NCBI GenBank assembly: GCA_020442635.1
Contig: JAGRJR010000037.1
Span: forward strand, 1 to 33,034
Source of the DNA: Lysobacterales bacterium
GTDB taxonomy: Bacteria; Pseudomonadota; Gammaproteobacteria; Xanthomonadales; Marinicellaceae
Direction of reading: 5' to 3'
DNA length: 33,034 nucleotides
Shown: piece after piece, positions 15,851 through 24,333 of the stretch
Layout of the letters: each line of letters opens with the position of its first letter
Position numbering within the stretch: the stretch's first letter is position 1
Made by a program: the position numbers and the translations under genes
The notes under the pieces: model-generated
Told to the model about the DNA's origin: nothing
What the model saw: the letters and a program-made list of their open reading frames with translations, nothing else
Databases searched by the model: none

Positions 15851-17446
15851 TTAATCAAATTGGTTCATGGTGTTTTTCGCACCAGATGCTTTCAATGCCG
15901 CGTCACCAGAGAAGTATTCTTTGTGATCGTCACCGATGTTTGAGCCAGACATGTCCTGATGTTTAACACAGGCCAAACCTTCACGAATTTCTTTTCTTTG
16001 TACGCCTTGCACATAGGCCAACATGCCTTGGTCACCGTAGTAACCTTTGGCCAGCTGATCAGTAGACAGGGCAGCGGTGTGATAGGTGGGTAACGTAATC
16101 AAATGATGGAATACACCAGCTTCTTTGGAAGCGTCTTTTTGGAATGATTGAATCATCTTATCAGCACGTTGTGCCAATTCTGTTTCATCGTATTTAACGT
16201 CCATCAGCGCCGCACGGTCATAAGCAGCAACATCTTCGCCTTCTTCAACCATCGCATCGTAAACCTGTTGACGGAAGTTCAATGTCCAGTTGAAAGAAGG
16301 AGAGTTGTTGTAAACCAATTTGGCATTTGGAATGACTTCACGAATGCGTTTAACCATGCCGCCGATTTGGCCAACATGTGGTGTAGCGGTTTCAATCCAA
16401 AGTAAATCAGCGCCATTTTCTAAACTGGTGATACAGTCAAGTACACAGCGGTCTTCGCCACTACCTGGTTTGAATTGGAACAGGCCACTGGCCAAACGCT
16501 TGGGTTTCACCAATTTGCCATCCTGCTTAATCAACACATCGCCGTTGTTCAGGTCATCAAGAGCAATCTCATCACAATCCAGGAATGAATTGTATTGATC
16601 ACCGAGATCCCCCGGTTCTTTGGTGACAGCGATTTGTTTGGTCAAGCCAGCACCCAGTGAGTCAGTACGTGCAACGATGATTCCGTCATCAACACCTAAC
16701 TCAAGGAATGCATACCTAACGGCACGAATCTTGGCTAAAAAGTCAGCATGAGGAACGGTTACTTTACCGTCTTGGTGACCACATTGTTTTTCGTCAGAAA
16801 CCTGATTTTCAATTTGAATGGCACAGGCACCGGCTTCAATCATTTTCTTGGCCAATAAATAAGTCGCTTCTTCGTTACCAAAACCAGCATCAATGTCGGC
16901 AACAATTGGCACCACATGTGTTTGGAAGTTATCAATCGCTTCCTGGGCTCTTTGTGCTTTAACTTCATCGCCAGCAGCGCGGGCATCGTCCAGGTCTTTA
17001 AACATACCACGCAATTCACGGGCATCTGCTTGTTTCAAAAAGTCATACAACTCTTTAATCAGGGCTGGAACACTGGTTTTTTCATGCATGGATTGGTCAG
17101 GTAAAGGACCAAATTCAGATCGCAGGGCAGCAATCATCCAACCAGAAAGGTACAGGTATCTTTTATCAGTGGTGCCATGGTGCTTCTTAACGGCAATCAT
17201 TTTTTGTTGGCCGATAAAGCCGTGCCAACAACCAAGTGACTGGGTATAGTTTGACGAATCCAAATCATAATCTTGCATGTCTTTGCGCATGATTTTGGCT
17301 GTGTATTTGGCAATGTCCAAACCGGTTTTAAAACGGTTTTGCAACTTCATTCTGGCGACATATTCAGGATTTATAGCTGCCCAGGTGGGCTGCTTCTCTT
17401 TAATAAGTCCGTCGGCAGTCTTGGTTTCAGATTGGTAATTTAACAT
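15851..17446 (-). CDS. aceA: Isocitrate lyase, long form
   Basis: A protein of 531 residues, matching the long Pseudomonas-type isocitrate lyase rather than the ~430-residue E. coli type. It splits isocitrate into succinate and glyoxylate, the first step of the glyoxylate shunt. The catalytic motif KQCGHQ is at 220-225 with Cys222; metal and substrate residues are in IVADIDAGFGN (181-191) and QIENQ (211-215). The C-terminus KNTMNQFD is typical. AGGA lies 9 nt before the ATG. It diverges from glcB (malate synthase), which uses the glyoxylate made here, across a 297-bp control region, and ends at a strong terminator. Confidence 0.97.
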   Translation of the reverse strand: MLNYQSETKTADGLIKEKQPTWAAINPEYVARMKLQNRFKTGLDIAKYTAKIMRKDMQDYDLDSSNYTQSLGCWHGFIGQQKMIAVKKHHGTTDKRYLYLSGWMIAALRSEFGPLPDQSMHEKTSVPALIKELYDFLKQADARELRGMFKDLDDARAAGDEVKAQRAQEAIDNFQTHVVPIVADIDAGFGNEEATYLLAKKMIEAGACAIQIENQVSDEKQCGHQDGKVTVPHADFLAKIRAVRYAFLELGVDDGIIVARTDSLGAGLTKQIAVTKEPGDLGDQYNSFLDCDEIALDDLNNGDVLIKQDGKLVKPKRLASGLFQFKPGSGEDRCVLDCITSLENGADLLWIETATPHVGQIGGMVKRIREVIPNAKLVYNNSPSFNWTLNFRQQVYDAMVEEGEDVAAYDRAALMDVKYDETELAQRADKMIQSFQKDASKEAGVFHHLITLPTYHTAALSTDQLAKGYYGDQGMLAYVQGVQRKEIREGLACVKHQDMSGSNIGDDHKEYFSGDAALKASGAKNTMNQFD

Positions 17447-17500
17447 GGCTGTAAGTCCTGTCGTTTTTCTGGTGAATTCACCTTTGGTTAATTAATTTTG

Positions 17501-17531
17501 CTTGTTATTAAACAATCGTTTGAATAACGAG
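17501..17531. repeat. Imperfect inverted repeat in the aceA leader
   Basis: The arms CTTGTTATTAAAC and GTTTGAATAACGAG pair with one bulge and one G.T wobble around a 4-nt centre (AATC). It lies 54 bp before the aceA start codon, at or just after the expected transcription start. It could be an operator dyad or a 5'-leader hairpin. Confidence 0.5.
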
Positions 17532-17637
17532 TTCGAGCATATTAAGCACAATTTCGTTACATTTAAACTGTTTTTTGACGAAATTTTTAAAAAATAATTT
17601 TTTTCATACTTTTGTCTAAATTTTCCCCAAATTAGAG

Positions 17638-17652
17638 TTTTTAGTCTAAAAA
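17638..17652. repeat. 15-bp palindrome TTTTTAG-T-CTAAAAA
   Basis: Seven-base arms are perfectly complementary around a single central base, just upstream of the glcB -10-like element. A related CTAAATTT...AAATTAG imperfect dyad lies directly before it (about 17615-17634). The size and position suit a transcription-factor site, though AT-rich DNA yields such palindromes fairly easily. Confidence 0.35.
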
Positions 17653-17673
17653 GCTGTTATAAGATAAAAAGAC

Positions 17674-17699
17674 CTTTGCTTAATTCGGATTAGGCAAAG
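17674..17699 (+). repeat. Inverted repeat / hairpin in the glcB leader
   Basis: The arms CTTTGCTTAAT and ATTAGGCAAAG form an 11-bp stem with one U.G wobble on a TCGG loop, ending 44 nt before the glcB start codon. It may be a leader RNA hairpin or a dyad operator. There is no T-run after it on the plus strand, so it is not a terminator for forward transcripts. On the minus strand five T follow after GTC, so it could stop antisense transcription. Confidence 0.5.
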
Positions 17700-17743
17700 A
17701 GCGCCAATATTTCGCCTTAAAATTTTCAATAACAGGTAGCTCA

Positions 17744-19909
17744 ATGACTCAATACACTTCTAAAAGTACACTCAAAGTCGATCAGGTTTTGGCTCAATTC
17801 ATCGATCAGGAAGTTTTACCGGATCTTCATATTGAACCCGAACAGTTTTGGCAGACTTTTGCAGCGGTTATTGAAGATTTGTCACCTGTTAATCAGCAAC
17901 TTCTCAAAAAAAGGAAAGCGCTGCAAGCAAACATAGACCAATGGCTAACGGAAAACAGAGCAGACTTTAGTCAGAGTGAGTACCGAGTCTTTCTTGAACA
18001 AATCGGCTACCTGGTAGAAGAAGGTGAAGCATTTACCATTGACACTGAAAATGTAGATGATGAAATCGCCTTGCAAGCCGGGCCACAATTGGTGGTACCG
18101 ACTTCAAATGCCCGCTTTGCGCTGAATGCCACCAATGCGCGCTGGGGCAGTTTATACGATGCTTTATACGGTACTGATGTGATTGCAGAAACCGATGGCG
18201 CCGAAAAGACCACTGCTTATAACCCCATCAGGGGTCAAAAAGTGATTGCTTATGGTCGTGATTTATTGGATGCGCATTTTCCATTGCAAACCGGTAGCCA
18301 CTATCAGGCCACTGCTTACCGCATAGAAGACCAACAATTGATGGTCGAGTCAGCGGCCGGTGTCACTTCATTGGTCGATGCCAGCCAATGTGTGGGCTTT
18401 AATGGAGAACCAGATGCCCCGACTCAAATACTGCTAAAACACCATGATTTACATGTCATCATTGAAATTGATGCCGCATCAGCGATTGGTAAAACCGATC
18501 AGGCTGGAGTCAAAGATTTAACCATAGAAGCGGCCATCACCACCATTCAGGATTTTGAAGATTCGGTGGCAGCAGTCGATGGTGAAGACAAAGTTGGTGT
18601 CTATCGCAATTGGTTGGGCCTGATGCGCGGTGATTTAACCGATACTTTTGAGAAAAATGGCCAGCCCATGACGCGTGTACCGGCTCCGGACAAAACCTTC
18701 CAATCACTGTCAGGTGAGACCATTACTTTGCATGGCCGCAGCTTATTGTTCTGCCGCAATGTCGGTCATTTGATGACCAATCCCGCCATTTTGTATGGTG
18801 ATGACCAGGAAGTACCTGAAGGCATTATGGACGCCATGATCAGTGTATTGATTGCGATGCATGATTTGCGTGAGCTGGGACCATTAAAGAATTCCAGAAC
18901 CGGCAGTGTTTATGTGGTTAAACCCAAAATGCATGGCCCTGAAGAAGTGGCCTTTGCCAATATCCTGTTCAACCGGGTTGAAGATGAGCTGGGCTTACCC
19001 AGACACACCATCAAAATTGGCGTGATGGATGAAGAGCGACGCACCACAGTCAACCTCAAGGCATGCATCCGCGAGGTCAAGGACCGCATCGTATTCATCA
19101 ACACCGGCTTTTTGGACCGCACCGGTGATGAAATCCATACCAGCATGTTATTGGGGCCGATGACACCCAAAGCAGAGATTAAAACCATGCCCTGGATCAA
19201 GGCTTATGAAAACTGGAATGTAGACATCGGTCTGGAATGTGGCTTCACCGGAAAAGCACAAATCGGTAAAGGTATGTGGGCCATGCCCGATGAAATGGCC
19301 AAAATGATGACCGCCAAAATCGAACATCCAGAAGCTGGTGCCAATTGTGCCTGGGTACCCTCACCCAACGGCGCCACCTTGCACGCCATTCATTACCACC
19401 AGATCGATGTGTTCGAGGTTCAAAAAACCTTACAACAACGTCCACGTGCTGACCTCAATGACATCTTGACCATACCTCTGTGTAAAGACCCCAGCGCCTT
19501 AACTGAGGAGCAAATCCAACAAGAACTGGATAACAACGCCCAAGGCATATTGGGTTATGTGGTGCGTTGGATTGATCAAGGTGTGGGCTGCTCAAAAGTA
19601 CCCGACATCAACAATGTGGGTTTGATGGAAGACCGCGCCACCTTGCGCATCTCCAGCCAACATATTTGCAACTGGCTGGAACACAACATTTGCACCGAAC
19701 AACAAGTCAAAAAAACCTTCGCCCGCATGGCTCAAGTGGTCGACCAACAAAATGCTCACGACCAAGCTTACCGCAACATGTCAGATGACCTCAAAAACAA
19801 CATCGCCTACCAGGCGGCATTAGATTTGGTATTCAAAGGTAAAGAACAACCCTCAGGTTATACTGAACCGTTGTTGCATGAATTCCGACTAAAACTAAAA
19901 ACAGGTTGA
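17744..19909 (+). CDS. glcB: Malate synthase G
   Basis: A protein of 721 residues, the normal length for isoform G. It condenses glyoxylate with acetyl-CoA to give malate, the second step of the glyoxylate shunt. Key residues match the E. coli enzyme: Arg338 in FCRNVGH, the MDEERRT metal region (428-434), Asp458 in FLDRTGDE, Cys616 in GVGCSKVPD and the catalytic base Asp630 in [11 protein letters not shown]. The long [19 protein letters not shown] segment is also diagnostic. The upstream AGGTAG supports this ATG. It is divergently paired with aceA, so the two shunt enzymes sit under one control region. No terminator is visible in the 61 bp before the next gene. Confidence 0.97.
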   Translation: MTQYTSKSTLKVDQVLAQFIDQEVLPDLHIEPEQFWQTFAAVIEDLSPVNQQLLKKRKALQANIDQWLTENRADFSQSEYRVFLEQIGYLVEEGEAFTIDTENVDDEIALQAGPQLVVPTSNARFALNATNARWGSLYDALYGTDVIAETDGAEKTTAYNPIRGQKVIAYGRDLLDAHFPLQTGSHYQATAYRIEDQQLMVESAAGVTSLVDASQCVGFNGEPDAPTQILLKHHDLHVIIEIDAASAIGKTDQAGVKDLTIEAAITTIQDFEDSVAAVDGEDKVGVYRNWLGLMRGDLTDTFEKNGQPMTRVPAPDKTFQSLSGETITLHGRSLLFCRNVGHLMTNPAILYGDDQEVPEGIMDAMISVLIAMHDLRELGPLKNSRTGSVYVVKPKMHGPEEVAFANILFNRVEDELGLPRHTIKIGVMDEERRTTVNLKACIREVKDRIVFINTGFLDRTGDEIHTSMLLGPMTPKAEIKTMPWIKAYENWNVDIGLECGFTGKAQIGKGMWAMPDEMAKMMTAKIEHPEAGANCAWVPSPNGATLHAIHYHQIDVFEVQKTLQQRPRADLNDILTIPLCKDPSALTEEQIQQELDNNAQGILGYVVRWIDQGVGCSKVPDINNVGLMEDRATLRISSQHICNWLEHNICTEQQVKKTFARMAQVVDQQNAHDQAYRNMSDDLKNNIAYQAALDLVFKGKEQPSGYTEPLLHEFRLKLKTG

Positions 19910-19970
19910 GTATCGAATAAAAATTGAAACCAAAATTCTTGGGGTAGAATAATCCAAAAAAAAGTTAATT

Positions 19971-20453
19971 ATGTTTGGATTGTTCAAAAAAAAATCTGAT
20001 GAAGAGGTAAGCCATCCATCCGGGAAAGATTTTCGTTTTTTGATTGTCCCTGATGAATACCACATTCATTTTGCTGGTATATCAAAAACCACGGGTAATC
20101 AGGTTTTTATCACAACGGAAATATTGCCCTACTTTGATGAAGATATGCCATTGGATTTACTTATTGCCTATGAATGGGACAGTGACGGTGTATTTATCAA
20201 TGCGCAAGTGGAAGAAATTGGTGTTCGGGGAAAAAACAATGATGCAGCTCGTGACCAAGCCTATGAAATCCTATTGACTAAACATGAAGATGTTGAACAA
20301 GGACAAATTTCTGTATCCCCTTGTAAATTTATCCACCGCGAAACAGAATTTGGAATGATTAAAGAGACAGATAAATTTGGAACAACTGTTTCTATGATGC
20401 CAGGCGATTGTATTTGCTGGATTGAGCCTTTCAATGGAGAATACGATACATAA
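19971..20453 (+). CDS. Hypothetical cytoplasmic protein, 160 residues
   Basis: It begins MFGLFKKKSDEE, an amphipathic start often seen on small cytoplasmic proteins and shared with the RraB-like gene at 20951. The remainder is acidic and of mixed alpha/beta character, with no signal peptide or membrane segment; segments such as FAGISKTTGNQVFITTEIL and MMPGDCICWIEPF do not match a family I know. There is no strong ribosome-binding site. It lies 61 bp after glcB on the same strand and could be read through from it. Coding bias looks normal. Confidence 0.6.
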   Translation: MFGLFKKKSDEEVSHPSGKDFRFLIVPDEYHIHFAGISKTTGNQVFITTEILPYFDEDMPLDLLIAYEWDSDGVFINAQVEEIGVRGKNNDAARDQAYEILLTKHEDVEQGQISVSPCKFIHRETEFGMIKETDKFGTTVSMMPGDCICWIEPFNGEYDT

Positions 20454-20483
20454 ATCTCTGAAAATTTCAGGGAAAAGTTTCGA

Positions 20484-20514
20484 AACCAGTTGATTGTCAA
20501 TCACTGAGCTGGTT
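20484..20514. repeat. Nested inverted repeat between two small genes
   Basis: The outer arms AACCAG / CTGGTT enclose a second dyad, TGATTG-T-CAATCA. There is no T-run on either side, so it is not an intrinsic terminator. It may be an mRNA-stabilising hairpin or chance. Confidence 0.3.
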
Positions 20515-20563
20515 ATCATGTATTTATATCATCAACAAATAAGAGACTAGGCTGATAGACCAT

Positions 20564-20824
20564 ATGAATATTTCAGAGGGTGTTGTACATACTGTGCCTG
20601 ATGACTTTAAAAATCAGCTCCAAGATAATGAATCCGCGTTGGTAACTTGGGAAGACATTACTCCATTGGCGAGGAATGAATGGATTTGCTGGATTGAAGA
20701 TGCCAAGCGTGAGCAAACTCGGGATAAGCGCATCAGAATTGCCATTGAGAATCTTACGTTGGGAAAAAGACGTCCCTGCTGTTGGCCCGGATGTCCTCAT
20801 CGGGAAAAAACCAGAAAAGGATAA
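20564..20824 (+). CDS. YdeI/OmpD-associated (OmdA) family protein
   Basis: A protein of 86 residues. The pattern VPDDFKNQLQDNESALVTWEDITPLARNEWICWIEDAK...TRDKRIRIAIENL is the conserved core of the YdeI/OmpD-associated 'bacteriocin-protection' family. The C-terminal KRRPCCWPGCPHRE, with three Cys and one His that could bind metal, is a common ending of the short members. Longer relatives carry an extra N-terminal DUF1905 domain, which is absent here. The biochemical role is not established. The 110-bp gap before it contains a nested dyad but no gene. Confidence 0.75.
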   Translation: MNISEGVVHTVPDDFKNQLQDNESALVTWEDITPLARNEWICWIEDAKREQTRDKRIRIAIENLTLGKRRPCCWPGCPHREKTRKG

Positions 20825-20839
20825 TGTTTCTCCCTAAAA

Positions 20840-20878
20840 CTTGATGAGAAAATAATCGTTTTGATTTTGATCATCAAG
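20840..20878. repeat. 8-bp inverted repeat with 23-bp spacer
   Basis: The arms CTTGATGA and TCATCAAG are perfect and lie 16 bp after the YdeI-type gene and 73 bp before the RraB-like gene. A T-run (ttttttatc) occurs about 12 bp past the right arm, which is too far for a classical terminator. This may be a weak terminator or a regulatory dyad. Confidence 0.3.
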
Positions 20879-20950
20879 CAGTCTCAAAAGTTTTTTATCA
20901 TTCGTTTTTTACTTGGCATAAAATAATATGGTTTCATAAAAAAGAATGCT

Positions 20951-21340
20951 ATGTTCGGATTGTTTAAAAAACCGGGTCAATTTGTTACTGAAGCTGACTG
21001 TCAAAAAAATCTGGAGCGTCAGATAGAAACGACGCCAATGATTCTTCAGCAGTTGGCACAGTTAAATATCAACGAAAGCAAAGCACTGAAAGTCGAATAT
21101 TTTTTCTACACCAACACCTTGGAAAAAGCCAAAGCATTGGTTGATGTACTCGCTTCAAGAGGTTATGTGGGTGTAGCAGAGCGTTCGGCACACAGCCGCA
21201 AAGAATTTGTGGTTACTGGTTGGACCACACCCATAGAAATGTCTGAAGCCAATCTAATAGAATGGACAAAAGACATGTGCAAATTGGGTTTAAGCCATGA
21301 CTGTGATTTTGATGGCTGGGGCACAACGCCCGAACAATAG
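20951..21340 (+). CDS. RraB-like (RNase E regulator B fold) protein
   Basis: A protein of 129 residues. The pattern KALKVEYFFYTNTLEKAKALVDVLASRGYVGVAERS...FVVTGWTTPIEM...CDFDGWGT fits the RraB domain: a ferredoxin-like fold with an 'hhyFhth' strand, an 'A..L...L...GY' helix, and a closing DGWGT. E. coli RraB binds RNase E and alters its cleavage, but most RraB-domain proteins outside enterics are uncharacterised, so I assign the fold rather than the role. It starts MFGLFKK like the gene at 19971. No clear ribosome-binding site is visible. Confidence 0.7.
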   Translation: MFGLFKKPGQFVTEADCQKNLERQIETTPMILQQLAQLNINESKALKVEYFFYTNTLEKAKALVDVLASRGYVGVAERSAHSRKEFVVTGWTTPIEMSEANLIEWTKDMCKLGLSHDCDFDGWGTTPEQ

Positions 21341-21409
21341 AAAAGACTTTTGATCATTAAGATTAGCGATAAAAATTCATATTTTGATGAGCTGATTTAG
21401 GAGGTTTAA

Positions 21410-21778
21410 ATGAAGTTATTGGCAAATATCATGACAGCCTTGGTGGCTGTTATACATGTTGGCATTCTGGTGTTAGAAATGTTTTTTTGGAATCACCCTG
21501 TGGGACAAAAGGTTTTCAACATGACACCTGAAGTTGCTGAGCTCTCGGCCACATTGGCTATGAACCAGGGTTTATACAATGGCTTTTTGGCAGCCGGTTT
21601 GTTTTGGGGCTTAGTCAGTAAAAGAACCGACATCAAAGTATTCTTTTTGGCTTGTGTGTTGGTAGCTGGTATTTTTGGTGGCTTAACGGCCAAATTTAGC
21701 ATTATTTTCACCCAGGGATTACCAGCATTGATTGCTTTGGTTTTGGTTTTAGCCAATACAAGAAAAATAAATCCCTGA
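21410..21778 (+). CDS. DUF1304 family small integral membrane protein
   Basis: A protein of 122 residues with four hydrophobic helices. The pattern VAVIHVGILVLEMFFW, then MNQGLYNGFLAAGLFWGL, is characteristic of DUF1304, where His, Glu and the NQGxYNGFLAxG motif are conserved. Members are uncharacterised membrane proteins. A near-perfect AGGAGG lies 6 nt before the ATG, the strongest ribosome-binding site in this cluster, suggesting high expression. The metallo-hydrolase gene follows after 10 bp with its GGAG site right at this stop codon, so the two form an operon. Confidence 0.85.
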   Translation: MKLLANIMTALVAVIHVGILVLEMFFWNHPVGQKVFNMTPEVAELSATLAMNQGLYNGFLAAGLFWGLVSKRTDIKVFFLACVLVAGIFGGLTAKFSIIFTQGLPALIALVLVLANTRKINP

Positions 21779-21788
21779 GGAGTTAAGT

Positions 21789-22691
21789 GTGTTCAAAAGT
21801 TTACTCTTTTTACTGGTGTTACCTACCTTGTCTCTTTCTCAAAGCTGTGAAGATAATCATGTCAAGTTACAGGTATTGGGCTCGGGTGGTCCAGAATTAT
21901 CAGATGACAGGGTGTCTTCTTCGCACTTGATTTGGGTTAATGGCGAGGCCAAGGTGCTGGTGGATTTAGGAGGTGGCAGCGCGCATCAGTTTGAGAAAAC
22001 CTCAGCAAAATTAAATGATTTGGAAGCCATCTTGTTGACTCACTTGCATGTGGATCATAGCGCGGACTTGCCTGAGTATATCAAAGGTTTTTATTTTTCA
22101 GAACGCGAACAGGATTTAATCGTCGCAGGGCCCGTTGGTAATGAAAAAATGCCAGATACTACAGAATATGTTGATCTACTGTTTGGTCAAAAAGGTGTGT
22201 ATCAGTACCTGAACAGCTACCTGAATTTAAACAAAAATAGCCGGTATAAAATCAAATCATTTAATGCACCTTTGGATAAACGTAACATTCATAGCATCAA
22301 AATCGATGAGCAAATCATTGCCAAAAGTATTGCCGTTAATCATGGTCCAATTGCTGCTGTGGCTTGGCGTGTTGAAATTGGTGATTGTTCCATCACTTTT
22401 TCCGGCGACATGAGCAACCGATACCGTTCCTTGGCCATTCTCGCTGAAAAAACTGACCTGTTGGTAGCGAACAATGTGATTCGAGAAGACACTTCAGGCC
22501 AAGGTCGCTGGTTACATATGCCCCCTTCAGAAATTGGCTATATTGCCAAACACTCAAGCCCAAAAAAACTACTATTGGCGCATTTCATGACCCGCAGTGA
22601 TCCGGTCAAAGAGCAAGCGGTTGCTATCATCAAAGAACATTACGCTGGTGAAATCATGCTGGCTGAGGACTTACATGTCATTGCACTTTAA
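21789..22691 (+). CDS. Exported metallo-beta-lactamase-fold hydrolase
   Basis: A protein of 300 residues starting at GTG, supported by GGAG 6 nt upstream. The N-terminus (MFKSLLFLLVLPTLSLSQSC) is a signal peptide. The zinc motif THLHVDHSADL (84-94) gives the HxHxDH signature. Further ligands are His in AVNHGP, Asp in TFSGDMS and His in LLLAHF, the order seen in RNase Z/arylsulfatase-like MBL proteins. The VLGSGGPELSDDRVSSSHL start strand is typical of that subgroup. It is likely a periplasmic esterase, phosphodiesterase or sulfatase; the substrate cannot be told. It is coupled to the DUF1304 membrane protein upstream. Confidence 0.85.
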   Translation: MFKSLLFLLVLPTLSLSQSCEDNHVKLQVLGSGGPELSDDRVSSSHLIWVNGEAKVLVDLGGGSAHQFEKTSAKLNDLEAILLTHLHVDHSADLPEYIKGFYFSEREQDLIVAGPVGNEKMPDTTEYVDLLFGQKGVYQYLNSYLNLNKNSRYKIKSFNAPLDKRNIHSIKIDEQIIAKSIAVNHGPIAAVAWRVEIGDCSITFSGDMSNRYRSLAILAEKTDLLVANNVIREDTSGQGRWLHMPPSEIGYIAKHSSPKKLLLAHFMTRSDPVKEQAVAIIKEHYAGEIMLAEDLHVIAL

Positions 22692-22886
22692 TTTTGGTTT
22701 TACAGGTATTGTCCCGTAAAAAAGATGATTGAAACAAAAAGCTGATAAGGAAAAACAAATTTAATAAAAGCAGATGTAAAAGAAACGGTTTTAATTCCTG
22801 AAACTTGATTAACGAAGGTTTAAGGCATATATCTTGTAGCTAATAACCAGATTAGGTTCAAGTGTAGCTTCAAAACTGATAACAAT

Positions 22887-23504
22887 ATGCCAGATAACAT
22901 CATCCATAACTTTTTAATTATTTGGGCCACAGTGGACCCCATAGGAACCATGGTTCTGTTTGCCGGTTTAACAGCCAACTTAACGGCCAAAGAACGCAGA
23001 AAAACAGCATTTAAAACCATTGCCTATGCGACAATTATATTGATTGGTGCCATTGTGATTGGTCAAATATTGTTGAGTGCAATGGGTATCAGTTTGCTTT
23101 CTTTTCAAGTGGCTGGTGGCGTGATTTTGTTTTTGTTCGGCTTACAAATGATTTTTTCTTCCGGCGCCTCCAAGCAAGCGGGTGAACCGCTTCATGATGT
23201 GGCGGTGTTTCCTTTGGCGGTTCCGGCTACAGCATCTCCAGGTGCTATTCTGGCTGTTATCTTAATCACAGATAACAACCTCTATTCAATTGAAGAACAG
23301 GTGGTTACTACTTCGGTAATGTTGTTGGTGATGGTTTTGACTCTGCTGTTGTTGTTGCTTTCAGGCGGAATTATTCGAATCATTGGTAACGCAGGCGCTT
23401 CATTATTGACCCGGATTATGGGAATGATACTGGCTGCCCTTTCTGTCGAATTTGTTATGGAAGCATTGGGCGTGGCAAAATGGGTCGCTGCTATTCCCCA
23501 ATAA
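22887..23504 (+). CDS. MarC family (UPF0056) integral membrane protein
   Basis: A protein of 205 residues with six predicted membrane helices. Diagnostic segments are WATVDPIGTMVLFAGLT near the N-terminus (family: D-P-x-G), the GGVILFLFGLQMIF helix, and VFPLAVPATASPGAI in the second half (family: P-L-A-x-P-x-x-x-G-P-G), the inverted-repeat signatures of MarC. Once linked to multiple antibiotic resistance in E. coli, that role was not upheld, and the transported substrate is unknown. The gap before it (195 bp) has no recognisable element. It converges on the DUF2061 gene with 11 bp between stops. Confidence 0.9.
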   Translation: MPDNIIHNFLIIWATVDPIGTMVLFAGLTANLTAKERRKTAFKTIAYATIILIGAIVIGQILLSAMGISLLSFQVAGGVILFLFGLQMIFSSGASKQAGEPLHDVAVFPLAVPATASPGAILAVILITDNNLYSIEEQVVTTSVMLLVMVLTLLLLLLSGGIIRIIGNAGASLLTRIMGMILAALSVEFVMEALGVAKWVAAIPQ

Positions 23505-23515
23505 GCCGAGTTCAT

Positions 23516-23716
23516 TCAAGATAATGCCATTTTGCGCCGGTGTTCAAACCGTTGCCATACTTTTTCATGAAAATAAAAAGCAATGGTATTAATGGCAGGT
23601 TCAATCAGAGCCACTGCGCCGCCAACCACAAAACTACCGGTCAGCGCATAGACCACGAGAAAAGCCACACTGAAATGCATAAGGGCAAAGGTCCCGGTTT
23701 TTAACATAACAAACAT
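23516..23716 (-). CDS. DUF2061 family small membrane protein
   Basis: A protein of 66 residues (63 if Met4 is used), containing two hydrophobic helices. The sequence LKTGTFALMHFSVAFLVVYALTG followed by EPAINTIAFYFHEKVWQR matches DUF2061, whose conserved motif is E-x-x-x-N-x-x-x-[YF]-[YF]-x-H-E-[RK]-x-W. The function is unknown. It has a near-consensus sigma-70 promoter whose -10 is overlapped by a Fur-box-like sequence, so iron control is possible. No Shine-Dalgarno site is visible in its very short leader. Confidence 0.87.
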   Translation of the reverse strand: MFVMLKTGTFALMHFSVAFLVVYALTGSFVVGGAVALIEPAINTIAFYFHEKVWQRFEHRRKMALS

Positions 23717-23722
23717 TTAATT

Positions 23723-23741
23723 AATAATGATTCCCATTATA
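23723..23741. promoter_or_regulatory. Fur-box-like operator
   Basis: This 19-mer matches the classical Fur consensus (GATAATGATAATCATTATC) at 14 of 19 positions, including both ATAATGAT / CATTAT half-sites. It covers the -10 element and start point of the DUF2061 promoter, a standard position for repression. Confidence 0.5.
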
Positions 23742-23763
23742 GGTTAAGGCCGATTACTTTCAA
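23736..23763 (-). promoter_or_regulatory. Sigma-70 promoter of the DUF2061 gene
   Basis: On the minus strand TTGAAA (23758-23763) and a perfect TATAAT (23736-23741) are separated by 16 bp. The expected start is near 23729, giving a leader of about 13 nt before the ATG. Confidence 0.75.
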
Positions 23764-23880
23764 TAGCTTTTTTAGATAACCATCATTTAAGCAATGAAAT
23801 GTTTATATTCACCATCAAGCAACTACCATTCAGTTAAAATAAAATTAGAGATCTTTAAACAAAAACACCTAGGAGCTTTT

Positions 23881-24087
23881 ATGCAACATCCAAGCAATTC
23901 AGTTTATCCACAAAGCATTGGGGGCATCCACAAAAAAGGTATCGGTATGGGAGAACAAGCCATGATTCAAATCATTGCCGGTTTGTGTTCAACTGCAGAA
24001 GTGTGGCAAAAATCGCCAGAGGAAATCGTTGTCATGGCTCAACGTATCCACGATGAATTGTTTAGGTATAAACCTGCGGAAGATTAA
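23881..24087 (+). CDS. Conserved-looking small protein, 68 residues
   Basis: The frame is open further upstream to 23794, but TAGGAG lies 5 nt before the ATG at 23881, which gives a 68-residue protein starting MQHPSNSVYPQ. It has a Gly-rich stretch (IGGIHKKGIGMGEQA) followed by two helices (AMIQIIAGLCSTAEVWQ and PEEIVVMAQRIHDELF). I do not know the family. There is no signal peptide or membrane segment. It is followed by about 246 bp without a gene. Confidence 0.6.
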   Translation: MQHPSNSVYPQSIGGIHKKGIGMGEQAMIQIIAGLCSTAEVWQKSPEEIVVMAQRIHDELFRYKPAED

Positions 24088-24333
24088 TCCACTTTAGGAG
24101 AACATAAAGATGATGTTTAGACTTCTTATAGAAAAATTAATGGTGTTATAAGATTCATCTTTTTGATCGTTTTGTAACGGCAAAAGTAAATTGAGATACA
24201 GCGCTTAGAACGGCGTTTTCCGCCTTGATTGGCTCATTTTTAGCTCTTTTTCTCAATTGCTCAGAATCAAGCAAAAGTCTCTAGTAATGTATTTCAAATC
24301 AATGCAGATACCAAAAAGCCTGTTTTTTTTAAG

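Larger units (their letters stand above)
17447..17743. promoter_or_regulatory. Shared divergent control region of aceA and glcB
   Basis: This 297-bp, strongly AT-rich region holds no gene. It contains three dyads listed separately: one on the aceA side, one short palindrome in the middle and one on the glcB side. A -10-like TTATAA at 17657-17662 could drive glcB, and a TATGCT-like element near 17535-17545 on the minus strand could drive aceA. Neither has a good -35, so activator-dependent promoters are plausible. glcB has AGGTAG about 7 nt before its ATG. Which regulator binds cannot be told from the sequence. Confidence 0.55.

Noticed and set aside
24088..24333. A hidden RNA gene or terminator in the 246-bp gap after the 68-residue protein
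   Set aside because: I found only a 4-bp GGCG/CGCC stem and isolated T-runs without a supporting stem, and no tRNA-like or known RNA shape.
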